In this document: positions 10,189 to 20,800 of the stretch, one piece after another
Numbering within the stretch: position 1 is the stretch's first letter
Layout of the letters: every line of letters begins with the position of its first letter
From: Mixia osmundae IAM 14324
Lineage: Eukaryota; Basidiomycota; Mixiomycetes; Mixiales; Mixiaceae
DNA: 64,000 bases
Assembly (NCBI RefSeq): GCF_000708205.1
Contig: NW_014575554.1
Location: 372,001-436,000 of the forward strand
Direction of reading: 5' to 3'
Notes under the pieces: model-generated
What the model was told of the DNA's origin: nothing
The model's input: the letters and a program-made list of their open reading frames with translations, nothing else
Databases searched by the model: none
Translations under genes and position numbers: made by a program

Positions 10189-11967
10189 CTATGCTGCCGC
10201 CGTTGCAGCGGTAGCGTCCTCAGCTTTGCTCTCCGTGATTTCCTCGGTCGTATCATCTGCGCCCTCTGCGACGACTTCGGCTGTCGTCTTGCCTGCAGGA
10301 GCAGCGGCTGCCTTTGTCTTTGCTTCGGCGTCGGCAATCTTCTTCTCGATAGCGGCTATGCGCTTTTTCGTTTCCTCGTCCTGATGCTCGACATACCAGG
10401 TCTTTTTGGTGGAAAGCTGCTCGATGACCTTTGGCAGATCGCTGTGCGAGACAGGAGGCGTGACGTCGAATGAGATAAGGGCGGCATAGGTCGACATGGG
10501 CAGACTGAGCTTACCGCTCGAAGGAGCATTTGATTTTTTGCTGCTCTTCTTCTTCTTCGAAAGACCGCCAAAGTAATCGTCATCGTCTTGTGTCTTCTTT
10601 GCTGCCACCACACTGCCTTCGGGAACGGCTTCGTCTACTTTGCGCGTCTCGAGCTGGGGAAGCTTGCTAGACGTAGAGGCCACGTTGAGCTTGGGCTCTT
10701 CGATGGCTGCCGTGCTTTCGCCGGTCATTTTCTGCAGATACTCGACGAGCGTCTTGCAGTCTTCAATCTCGCGTTCATATGCGGGTGCCTTGGCCTCCTC
10801 GAGCAGTCTAGCATTCGTCTCTTCGCGCTTGGCATCGTCATAAGCTTGCCTTTCTGCCTTTTCCTTTTCAAGTCGGCGGTTGCGATCCTCAGTCATCTTT
10901 TGGTCTGAGATCCGTGTGAGTTTTGACCAGTAAGGGAGCTCGCGGACCTACAGTACTTGTCATTAGCCTCACGGAAGGCAGCGCGCTCTGTTTTGCGCAG
11001 GTTGTAGATTTCGTCTGCCTTCTTTTGGAGCGCATTTCGTTCGTCGTAAAGCGCGCTGCGACTCTTGTATGCAGCATCTCCGTCCTTCTGTATCGCGTCT
11101 AGTTCACTCTTGATAGTCGTGTAGCGATCCGACGCAGCTTTCGATTCTGGGTTATCCATCTGGGCTCTGATCTCGTCAATCTTTTTCTTGTCCGCCTCAA
11201 TGGAGTCTCCTTGGCCACCAAAGCCTTCGATGACCTTGCGAGACTTTTTGAGGTTCGAGATCTCTGCCAGAGCACGTTTCTCGTCCACGAGCTTCATTGT
11301 GCCTGCCTCGACCTGCTTCTCGAGGGAGCTAAGCGCGTCGCAGGGTAAGCGCCGCTATAGCGCAAGCAGGGAAGAAAGCCTGCCTGATCTGATTGTCCAC
11401 CTCTGTCGTCGAACGATACTTGGACTTGCCACGGGAGTCTTGCAGCTCTTTCGACTGCTCACGAGCGTCAGGGCCAGCACGAGTGAGCCGTAACAGGGGG
11501 CGTGCCTTGCGTTGAATGCCATCTTGCAACGACTTGATCTGATCAAGCGCTTTCTTCCTGCTGGCAGAATAGGTCGATTGCTGACCACGCAGCTTGTCGA
11601 GCTCCTCCTTGAGTACCTTGCGTCGCTCTGATTGCGGTCCAGACGCATTCTTGGGGTCAGAGTCGTTAATTTTAGCTTTGATGCTTGCCTGACAGCAACG
11701 CTCTTCAGTCCGGTCCCGTGCCCACAAAAAGGCGCATAGACTCACGACAGCCTTCTGGGCGGACATGAGCTTGGTCGTCAGCTCTTCTTGGCGCTTGTCG
11801 TAGGCGGCCTTGTCAGGCTTGCCATGCGTGCTCGCCGTGGCTTGATCTGCTGCTTTAGCTGCCTTGGCGTCATTGATGGAGCCCGCGACAGCCTTGCCGA
11901 AGCTGCTCGCAGCGGCATCTGCCTTTGCACCGCTCACTGGCGCTTTCCCATTTGCCTTGGGCGGCAT
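10189..11967 (-). CDS. BFR1: Bfr1-like polysome/ER-associated coiled-coil protein
   Basis: Homologue of yeast Bfr1 (nuclear segregation protein), an RNA- and polyribosome-linked protein at the ER whose overexpression suppresses brefeldin A sensitivity. It starts at 11967 (MPPKANGKAPVSGAKADAAA); the N-terminal exon has KPDKAAYDKRQEELTTKL, then KAKINDSDPKNASGPQSERR, then a long charged coiled coil with KRALAEISNLKKSRKVIEGF and YNLRKTERAAFREANDKYY, diagnostic for Bfr1. The C-terminal exon includes EDCKTLVEYLQKMTG, DDDDYFGGLSKKKKSSKK and an Ala/Glu-rich end. The lysine-rich coil and the EIEDCKTLVEYLQK block are seen in family members. Four or five exons. The promoter is at most 118 bp from the neighbouring HtrL-like stop. 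Confidence 0.85.
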
Positions 11968-12085
11968 GACTGCGGTTCTCGAGAGTTATTTATGCTTGGC
12001 AGGTCTATAGGCGGCAGAGCAGCGCGTCGTCAAAAATTACAACAGGAGACACCAAAGCGTGGTTCCTATCTCGTGCATTCTGAGC

Positions 12086-13338
12086 TCAGGCTACGAGAAA
12101 GCTGGGCTCGCATCTCTTCGCACCCGTTCTGCCATCTGCCCAATGTGTGAACACGAACCAAGGATTGGTGCCTGTCCGCATCATCAGCACAGCTCCTCGC
12201 GCGATATCGATTCGTAGCTCACCGCATTCGCCCGTTCGCTGCCTCGCCATCAATATCAGCAGTCGTGGTCTGTTGATAAGCGCTGCAAGATTCATGATGT
12301 CCTGCTCCTTCGCAGCGAATCTGCCCAAGCGAGTTTGTGTGCTCGCGACGCGATGCATCTCTTGCGCCCACCAGCTCACTGCCGTCACGCTCCCGCCAAA
12401 CCAAGCGCCTGCGAGGTGATGAGTGCCAGCTTTGCGCGTGCAACATTGAGTTCACCTTGAATCAGATTGGCGCGCAGAGGGACAGCGCTTGCATTCGTGT
12501 ACGAATCGAGCGCGTCTGCCATCGGCAGGTTCTCGACGGCAGAAAGCATCATTCGATCTCCACTCGTTCCGAAAGCTTCGTCCAGGCGGACGTCAAGATC
12601 ACTAAATCGCACTCTAGTTTGACTTCTGAATGCGCCTGCGTCGACCCAGAAGAATCGTTCGGACTTGAACGGGTTGCTCTTCGTTGTCCTTTCGAGGAAC
12701 CATGCCTTGGACATCCAAACGGCATACATCAGTGTCGAGTGGATGCGCTGCTCAGGATCGAGTCGCCATTGTTGTTGCAACCATTGCTGACCGCCTAGCT
12801 CGAGTATAGGAGGCAACGTGAGCGCAGAGGCTACGGTCACAATCTGTAAAGGGCGGGTTGATGTGCTTGGTCCGTGCGCAGCCTGCACTTTTGCTACGAG
12901 ATCAGGCGAGGTGTAGAAGACGATGGGTTGCTCGTTCGCTCGTAGGAAGTTGCCCAGCCATTCAAAATACTGAGCAGGCGGATGTCGCATTACATCGTTG
13001 GGGTCGAGAAAGAGCGCCGAAACAAGAGTAGTGCGGTATTCAATCTGCAAACCGTCCGTCGACCAGACCTGGCCAGAAAATGCTGAATAAGACCACTTTC
13101 GAGATGTGACACTGGACCCGTGACGGACAAGCACGAGTGAGGTAAAACCCCCAAAGAGACCAATCGCTGCGCAGAGCGAGCATGCTGCCAAGATGACTTT
13201 GACTACCGCAGATCGCCATTGAACCCGGCTCGGCTCGCGCAAATCCCCATCCGATAGGAGTGGCTCGTCTAGATCGAGCTCGTGTTTTGCCATTGTCAGG
13301 CGCTTGCGGTAAGGAGCGCATGCTTCAGATTGTGACAT
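12086..13338 (-). CDS. HtrL/YibB-family type II membrane protein
   Basis: Resembles the HtrL/YibB family (a glycosyltransferase-like fold of unknown role known from bacteria, some invertebrates and scattered fungi). It has a short cytosolic N-tail, one membrane anchor (VVKVILAACSLCAAIGLFGG, about residues 45-75), then TTLVSALFLDPNDVMRHPP, YFEWLGNFLRANEQPIVFYT, the signature SKAWFLERTTKSNPFKSERF and FFWVDAGAFR. A 47-nt intron (near 12454-12408) must be removed to give RANLIQGAWFGGSVTAVSWW and the DQ-like KEQDIMNLAALIN, matching the family C-terminal half. The topology suggests a Golgi-lumen enzyme. The first ATG at 13338 is used; a second at 13293 (MAKHELDLDEPLL) is possible. Confidence 0.8.
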
Positions 13339-13443
13339 TTGACCGGTGCATAGAACAGGGCCCGAGCGCAGAAAAGCCTGAGCGTCGTCTACTCTATTTC
13401 CTCGAATTCGTATGCAGACTGGATGCGCGGCTTTTGCCTTGGA

Positions 13444-14127
13444 TTAGCTTCGTTCGTCATGCCTTGCGAGCCTGCTCGGTGAGACCTTGAGCATGCGTGG
13501 GGGAAATGGTATGACAGGCTTACGCTTCGATGGCGTCGCCGGTGTTGAGGGATCAGACTTGTCCACTTTAGGACTTGCACTTGAGATGGCTCCTGACGTG
13601 GGCTCAGGCGCTCTAGAGCGTTGCGCATTGCGGCGCAGCTCGTTCAGCTCATCGTTCATCTGATGTCCAGGATCAACCAAACGCAGATCCTGAGATTCAG
13701 AGCAAACCTGGTCAAGAAGGAAGAAGACGCCGAATGGCTGTGCAGCGGTGTCTGAGAGCGGACGGACTTCCAACGAAAGCGATGCCTTGTGATCGTGCTC
13801 TGGTGTGATGAGTATTCTTGCTCTGCCTTGCTCTGCAGGGATCAGATCAAATTCGATACCGCGCACGAACACCGAGCCAGCTGCAAATCCGCGCTGATAG
13901 TCGATGAAGCGTCTGGTTTTTCTCTTGCATAGGTCGCTGATCTGAGCAAGTGAGTACGTTGCTGACCAATATTGAAGATGAAAACGGCCGCCTTCAATTT
14001 CGAATTCCGCAATAGCAGTAGCAACAAGAAGGCCATCATTGTGAGCAAGATACACGATAGTAGGAGTAGCGACGCCGGGCTCGTAAACGATGGCGCGGCC
14101 ATGAGCAAAGTCTGAGAGATTGTCCAT
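13444..14127 (-). CDS. unassigned protein, possible XRCC4/XLF-like head and stalk
   Basis: An uninterrupted frame of 228 residues starting MDNLSDFAHGRAIVYEPGVA at 14127; the open frame continues upstream without a good start. About residues 1-120 look like a compact beta-rich head (TIVYLAHNDGLLVATAIAEF, FHLQYWSATYSLAQISDLCK), then HDHKASLSLEVRPL and a short helix (VFFLLDQVCSESQDLRLVDP, HQMNDELNELRRNAQRSRA), then a Ser/Pro/Lys tail (KRKPVIPFPPRMLKVSPSRL). This head-then-coil order, and a W-x-x-x-x-S/T-L motif in the head, recall the XRCC4/XLF superfamily of non-homologous end joining. Similarity is structural and weak, so the gene is likely real but its function is open. Confidence 0.5.
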   Translation of the reverse strand: MDNLSDFAHGRAIVYEPGVATPTIVYLAHNDGLLVATAIAEFEIEGGRFHLQYWSATYSLAQISDLCKRKTRRFIDYQRGFAAGSVFVRGIEFDLIPAEQGRARILITPEHDHKASLSLEVRPLSDTAAQPFGVFFLLDQVCSESQDLRLVDPGHQMNDELNELRRNAQRSRAPEPTSGAISSASPKVDKSDPSTPATPSKRKPVIPFPPRMLKVSPSRLARHDERS

Positions 14128-14338
14128 TGCACACGGATTGCTCGGAAACCTGTTGCCGACGCGCCTGATACTCAACAAGCGCGTATACTGCTCAGTCAAA
14201 ACGCTGATATGTGCAAGGACAGGATACACACTTATTACAAGGCCATATACTCGGCTATAAAACGACGCCAGCCAGCAACATCGTCGGTATGCAGGCGGCA
14301 ATTATGTTGAATCTGCTACAACGTGAGCGACATCACAT

Positions 14339-15284
14339 TTAGCGGCGCGCCCAACTGACCCTCAAGCTATGTGATCTGCCTTGCGTGCAGGCTATGTCTT
14401 GCCACAGGCATTCGAAGAGTCCGATCTCCGTCAGTGTCATGGCATCGGCATCTCGAATGCTGACCAGACGGAGTTTGCTTGCCGAGGTTGCGACGGGTAT
14501 TGCGCCCAGCACTTCTCCATTGACGACGCTTGCGAGATCATCCAGGCCAAGATATCGGAGCTGTGACGGGTAAGCAGCGCTCCTGAGCCACTTGAGCAGT
14601 TCCGATCGAGAGATTTGTGTGCCTGATAGGTTGAGCTCAATCAATTGTGACCACCGCTGCGCGCCGATGAAGCATAGGTCTGGCAGATGTCGCATAGATG
14701 TCATATTGAGGTCAAGCTTCTGCACTCGCGGAAATACTTGTGCTAGCACGTCCGCGTCCCTAATGCGAGCGCAGCCGGCTAAGTCGAGTTGGATCAAGCT
14801 ATTGCGACTGCTTCCGAACGCGCGTATGATGTCTGCTTCCGTGACTGATAGCCGCGTGAGGCTCAGCGCGTGCAAGCGCCGAAAGTCGAGAATGGCCGTC
14901 TGCGCAGCAAACGCTTGCCAAGACTTCGGCGAGCCCGCGTCGAGAGTGACTGAGTGTGCAGACGCGACTAAAGCGGGCGACAAATGTCGCCAATCATCTT
15001 CGATGGCTAGCATAGGATAGACAGCCCTGGAAGTACAAATATCGTGCATCTGTCCATGCGCGTGAGCCTCGCTGGGTACTTGCAGGCCGATGACGTACTA
15101 GCTTGGAGACCAAGCGCATGCGAAAGCGTTCCACTGGCGGAAGCTCAAGCAGAATAGCGCAAATGAGCTCAGTCGGTAGCTTTGACCAAGCTGACTGGAG
15201 CTTTCGCCGCTTGGCAGGAGCATCGAATGACGCCAGGAATTGACTTTCGGATCTGGGCATGGGCCGGATTGTTGGCTGGTGCAT
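14339..15284 (-). CDS. F-box protein with leucine-rich repeats
   Basis: Likely substrate-recognition subunit of an SCF ubiquitin ligase. It starts at 15284 (MHQPTIRPMPRSESQFLASF) and has an F-box at about residues 35-65 (WSKLPTELICAILLELPPVE, RFRMRLVSKL). An intron of about 49 nt joins SKL to MHDICTSRAVYPMLAIEDDW. The remainder holds leucine-rich repeats of the AMN1/Fbl type: FRRLHALSLTRLSVTEAD, SLIQLDLAGCARIRDADVLA, VQKLDLNMTSMRHLPDL, LIELNLSGTQISRSELLKWL and LRYLGLDDLASVVNG. Length is about 300 residues. No close orthologue is identifiable by eye; substrates are unknown. Confidence 0.75.
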
Positions 15285-15675
15285 AGCTGACAACCGATCG
15301 CCTGAAGAGTAGCTATGACATCGGAGACGTTGTACGTATGCCGACTCTAAGCAAGTGAAGAAGCTGACTCTGCCTGCAACTTCCTTACGCGGCGGTGATA
15401 AGCGAATCGATGTCGCTGTCCGCCATCGGCGCCTCTGATCAGGTCTTGCATCGAGCAGCAGACGGTCGACGTCTGAGAATACATTCGGCGTGTTAGCAGT
15501 GATGCAGAGCATCATGAAGATTTGCTCGACCTGTTGCCCATGACGGTGGAAACGCTCACTCGCACACCTGTTGACATTGCTTTCCACGTGACCTGTTCAT
15601 TTGCGCGTATCGCGTGACGCAATCTCTCACGCTTGCCCTGCCATGCTTGGAGGAGCTAGGCTGCTCTTGCGAAGG
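15285..15675. other. divergent promoter region, F-box gene / HIT gene
   Basis: About 390 bp between divergent starts. I see no protein-like exon on either strand. An in-frame ATG at 15643 could extend the HIT protein upstream by 11 residues (MLGGARLLLRR), which is Arg/Leu-rich and might act as a mitochondrial targeting extension. Confidence 0.4.
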
Positions 15676-16349
15676 ATGTCGACGGTTGCGAAGGATCAGA
15701 ATTGCATCTTTTGCAAGATCATCGAGTGCGCTATCTGCGAAGGGACGGTGCAAGTGCTGAAGCGAGCTTGCAGTGGCAAGATACCGAGCATGAAACTTGC
15801 GGAGACGGAGAAGACGTAAGAGAGTCTTCCTGTCGTTGCCTGACATGCTCGCTCAGCGTGCAGATCAGATTGGCATTCATGGACATCGGACCGATCGCCA
15901 AGGGTCATTCTCTAGTCATCCCAAAGTGCAAGCCCCGACCCGGAGACGGTCAGATTTAGAGCTGACCTCGGCATTGCCAGATCATGCTGCCAAGTTGCAC
16001 GAGCTGCCGGATGAGCACATGGCGGAGATCCTGCCTCTAGCAGGCAAGATCGCTCGTGCACTTGGCTGCCAGGACTACAATGTCTTGCAAAACAACGGCA
16101 GAATTGCACATCAGGTGAGCTCTGGCTGAGGCGTATCAACGAGGCATGAATGACAGTACTCGGCAGATGGTGGATCACGTCCACTTTCACAGTATGCACG
16201 GCTATGTCTGAACTGATTGCTGCTGAGCCTGAAGCGCAGTCATTCCCAAGCCAAACGATACAGAGGGTCTCGGCATTGGCTGGCCAACGCAGGAGGCAGA
16301 CAAGGAAGAGCTCAAAGCATACTGCGACAAAGTCAAGGAGAAGCTATAA
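15676..16349 (+). CDS. HNT1: HIT-domain nucleotide hydrolase (HINT/Hnt1-like)
   Basis: Purine nucleoside phosphoramidase of the histidine-triad family. Six short exons are needed: MSTVAKDQNCIFCKIIE; SGKIPSMKLAETEKT; FMDIGPIAKGHSLVIPK with its flank; DHAAKLHELPDEHMAEILPL with GKIARALGCQDYNVLQNNGR and IAHQ; MVDHVHFH; and IIPKPNDTEGLGIGWPTQE to the end KAYCDKVKEKL at 16349. The histidine triad reads HVHFH, and the family Cys motif near the N-terminus (CIFCKI) is present. Introns are about 46-56 nt. A 5' extension from the ATG at 15643 would add a possible mitochondrial presequence. The next gene starts 108 bp downstream. Confidence 0.88.
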
Positions 16350-16457
16350 GCGTCCGCAAACGGTCGAATGCACCAATATGACGCGTAGTCCGAGCGTGCC
16401 TTCGTCGCGTCGTCGCTTTGATCTGTCTCGTTCATTTCCATCGTACTTGCACTGATC

Positions 16458-17679
16458 ATGAGCTTGACTGCTTCTCGCTTGATTCAGCTCGAATGGCAGC
16501 AACGACTCGCAGCATCAATGGGATCACACGCAAATAGTCAAGCCTCGCCAATATCAGATCGACAATCAGCTCAGATCTCCCCAACCGACGAACTCCAAGT
16601 CGAAACGCCTTGCGAGGTCGAGCACAAATTCTTGAACGAAGATAGTGTCACACTCGACTACTTGGCAGAGCTCGATGAGTTCACGCTCGTCGCTCCTGCT
16701 GGCATATCGCTCGTACCCATCAGCGCGCCCAATGGAGGAAGAATGGATTCAGGGCAAGCTCGGCAATCCCGCACTTCGCTCAGACTGGGTCATCGTCGCC
16801 GCAGCAGCGCAGTGATCATCAAGGCAAGCTGATCATGTGCTCAGGGACCGATCTGATATCGATACACAGTCTGTCCTTGTCAAGCTCAAGAACAGGCTCA
16901 GTTCGAGACCGACATCCTCGTCGCATCTCTCAATGCCGGTGCCTGACGAAGAGCTTGGCTCACCGGCAGGGCCAACTCTCACTTCTAGATTGAGCTCGCA
17001 GGGGATCTTGCGTCACTCGAGATCATTTTCGCAACCTGTCTTCTCCGCGCGGGAGGCAGGCACGGTCAAATTCGAGATGCACAGTCACAAGCATCGCTCG
17101 CTCAACTCGATAATCCCCATCGACGGTGGACCCGGCGCAGCACCACTGTCGGTATCGACGCGCTATTCGATGCCAGACTACCTCTCTGTAGCACCGTCTA
17201 TGCTTCTTGAGGGATCACATGCGCATATCGAGCATCTTCATCCACCAGAAAGGCACTCTTCGCTGCCCATCTCGGTTGCAAGACGCGTCAGTCACGCAAC
17301 ACTCACAAAAGGTCTCAAGCGTGCGCCGAGTCAGCCAATGATCTCAAAGCCTCTGCGTAAAGCGTCGCAAGTGGACTTGGCTCCCAAGCATCCAGAACTC
17401 GATCTGTCGATCTCGCCTGGCGCTCAAGGCGGCTGCGGCAAAACACTGCCAACGCGCCCTCTCGTCCGCGGAAGAGATCCTGCATTTCCAGTCAACCGCC
17501 CCACCATCACAAAGAGACGTCGACTATCTGGCCTGCCTACGTCAGCACGACCATTTGCTGTTCAGCCGGTCCCGTCGGACAACGTGTTCGATCACTACGG
17601 CATCGGCGAGACCGAAGAGGCGAGAGAAGAGCTATGTATTCGCCATCACCGCGATTTTGGTCAGCCCGTTTGCGCGTGA
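16458..17679 (+). CDS. Ser/Pro-rich hypothetical protein, possibly 5' part of the cyclase gene
   Basis: I do not recognise the protein. Exon 1 starts MSLTASRLIQLEWQQRLAAS and includes an ordered piece around VTLDYLAELDEFTLVAPAGI. Removing a 46-nt intron at 16824-16869, which begins GCAAGC and ends CACAG, joins AVIIK to SVLVKLKNRLSSRPTSSSH in phase. The rest is disordered with many Arg-x-x-Ser sites (SSQGILRHSRSFSQPVFSAR) and ends FGQPVCA at 17679. Immediately at the stop there is a good donor (GCGC|GTGAGG) whose phase fits an acceptor directly before the ATG of the adenylate cyclase (CAG|T ATG). This 190-nt intron would make the two genes one. Similar Ser-rich style on both sides makes that plausible but unproven. 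Confidence 0.5.
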
Positions 17680-17868
17680 GGTACTCCGCACTCTAGCCCG
17701 ATCCATGCAGATCTTCTCTGAATCCTGACAGACCGAACGGGATCGCTATTGGCTGTGATCGAGATTCGATTGCTTTGAGGAACGCGACTCGCTGAACATA
17801 ATTCCCTGCGAGGCCATCCTTCTTGATACGACTCAATGAGCTGACACAAGCGAGCGACCGCAAGCAGT

Positions 17869-20800
17869 ATGCCGACGTTAGCAGAACTGCGCGCCAAGCC
17901 GGCTGCAGGCGACCTGGCATCCAGACGAGATGGCCCGCTACCTGCGCTAAATCTGGGTACCTTGCCGGGCGCGCTGGGCTCAGACACGGCGCAGGCAGCT
18001 ATGAGCGGCTCTGGCAGCTCGTCTAAAGTCCTTGAGCTCATGGGCGACGGCCCGGCAACGCCTAGCGAAATAGACGAGGCTAGCCATGCCAATTTCTGGT
18101 CGGGCAGGAAGGCTAGTCATGCAAAGAGCGCAAGAGATGGCTCACCTTCAGCCTCGCGAAGGACCTCGCGAGCACAGAGCGGAAGTCTACGCCCGCTGGA
18201 AGCCAATTCGCCTTCCAATGGAGACCGGCGAACGTCTGCGTTCCCGCATCTGCATATGTCGCCTAAACGGCGCAAGCCATCCGACAACACAGCGATGCCA
18301 GGCGGGCCTGTGGACAGTCTGAGAAAGTCAATGGACGATGGCACATCACCTCGAGCAAGCTTCAGCGCGTCAATGCCTCCGAAGACTGCGCCCGATGCCA
18401 TCAAACCGTTTGCAGCCTCACCGACGGACAGCTCGAAACTGGCCAGGCCTGCTTTCAGCCTTCGCACCGAATCCTCGGACAAGATAGCCACCTTTCGTGC
18501 GCTCAAGGTGCAGCATGCGACACAACAAGCGCATGGCATGCCCTTGGGTGCACCATTATATAGCCCGGGCGATACATCTGCGCCGCTTCCGGGCGACCTT
18601 TCGCCTCGCGCGATGGATGACTCGTGGCTTGGTCGCACCCCGGGTCAGCGATCCCTATCGATTGCTTCGATCTTGTCAGAAAGCGAGGCTAGCCTGGGTA
18701 CTGCTTCGCCTAATAGTCAGCAGCGCGTCAGCAACTATCCTGCCGAAACGCCCAGTGCTGGCGAGATGAAAGACATCGTGCCATTCCTTTATCCCGAGCC
18801 AGAAGAGCTGTCACCCACCGAGTTGTCACGCTCGCGACACGCATCTATATCACAGCAAGCGATCAAACGCCCCAGTCTTATGCGCAATGGCAAATCGTCC
18901 TCGAGACTCAACATTGAGCCCCTTGACTTGTCAGGCGCAGGCGCAAAAGCTCACAAGCGAGGACTGCTCGCCATGCTGCGACGCAAGAGCAGTGCAAAAG
19001 ACGCCCTCCATGACTGTACGCTTCATTGCTGACCATGCGGGTTCCGGGGCTGATGCGGCATGTAGCTTTCCGAACGGCCGGCGGCTCCTTCTCATCCATC
19101 ACTTCTGGTATCGCTCCAGAAGATCAATCTAGACGCAATTCGCCGCCTAAGCTCGTGCCAAGAACGCAAGAGCTGCGGAGCAAGCGGAAATCAGGCAAAG
19201 AGAGGCAAGACAGTCTTTCGGTTCCACCAAACAATGGCATGTCGCTGGATACAAATCTCTCGTCAATGGATGGCATCATCAATTTTGATGCGACCCCACG
19301 CTCAGCGTCCCGCGACATGGATGGCATCCCGCCTTCACGTACAGGCTCATTTCTCGATAAACCTTATCCTCCTGGCCGACGAAGGCCTTCAACAGCCCCT
19401 TCATTGCCCGCGCCCAGCGAGGGCGCTGCTGTCTTCACCTTAGCCGATACCCGTTCCCGCAAAGCGCCTGCTCTAGCGGGCGATGGCATCTGGCAAGCTG
19501 GCTATGGAACGACTTTTGGGGGTATCGTAGGCAAGGACACACCATCCACGCAAACGCGCAGACCGTCATACGTCTCTTCGGATGGCAATGGCGCAACCGA
19601 TATTCGGCGAGGCTCGACATCGACCATGACGAGCGTATCGGGCGTTGGCGGTGTAGATTTGGCGAGCAAGCCAGGTAACTTCGTGCCTGGTGCCGCATGG
19701 ACTGCACCAGAGAGCTGGGCAGTCAAGGGCGACCTTGTGCCTGATGCGGATTCCACTGATTCTGACGAGATTGGCGACGATGACGGCGAGGGCGAAGAAA
19801 AGCAGGACAAAGACCAGCCCGGGGATCTGGACGCATCCGTTATCAGCTTGCCTGCAGCTTCACGCATTGCCACAAGGCGAGGCAGCGCAATCAGTCTCAG
19901 AGGACAGTCCAGCGGTCGTGTTGATGGATCGACCAAGCGACCTAGCACCGGAACGAGCACAGTTTTCCGCATGCCGAATGTCAGTCCTTTCCCGTCGAGT
20001 ATAGCAGAGCTGACATGAATGCGCAGTTCACGATACGCGTCTACAAGGCTGATCAGGTGCACGCGACGATCTCTGCGCCCGTCAGCACGACCGCACACGA
20101 ATTACAAACAATGATAGCCCGACGTCCAGGCTTCGTCACGCTCAAGGGAGCCAGCTACAAGATCTTTATTCGCGAGCATGGCCTAGGTAGGTCACTTGCA
20201 GTAGAACCTCGTAATGAGCTCAACGTACGCGCAGAGCGAGTCATGGCTGGTACTGAACGGCCTTTGCTGCTTCAAAGGCGCAGACTGGAGCAGGCAGGCT
20301 ACGCGGACATCGATCGGCCTGAGGATCTAGGACGCGAGGATCATAGCTACCTTTGCAAATTCTCTTTTAAGGCAGAGACAGCTTTCACGTTCGAAGCTGT
20401 GCGCTCAGTGCTCTGCCCGACTGACACACGCTGACGCTTGCGCAGGCTGAAGAGACGTGGGAAGGCTTTCAGTATATCGATCTGCAAGCACGCAGTCTCT
20501 CGACCGTGCCAATCTTCCTTTACCGGCATGCGCATGAGATCGTCAGCCTCAATCTGTCCAGGAATCCTAAGATCGATTTGCCTGCCGACTTTGTCCAGCT
20601 ATGCACGAACCTGCGCGAGCTGAGACTGTCGAACCTGACGATCAAGAAGCTGCCGCAGAGTATCAGAGAATGCCCTAGCTTGACTCGACTAGATGCGTCT
20701 AACAATCGCATCGTCGAACTTGATCATATCCAGTTGGACGAGGTGACTGAGCTGACGTCGCTCAAGTTCCACAATAATCGCTTGTGGTCGCTACCGGCCT

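Noticed and set aside
12385-12440. C-terminal LNVARAKLALITSQALGLAGA of the HtrL-like protein
   Set aside because: This is intron read-through; removing the 47-nt intron gives GAWFGGSVTAVSWW, matching the family.
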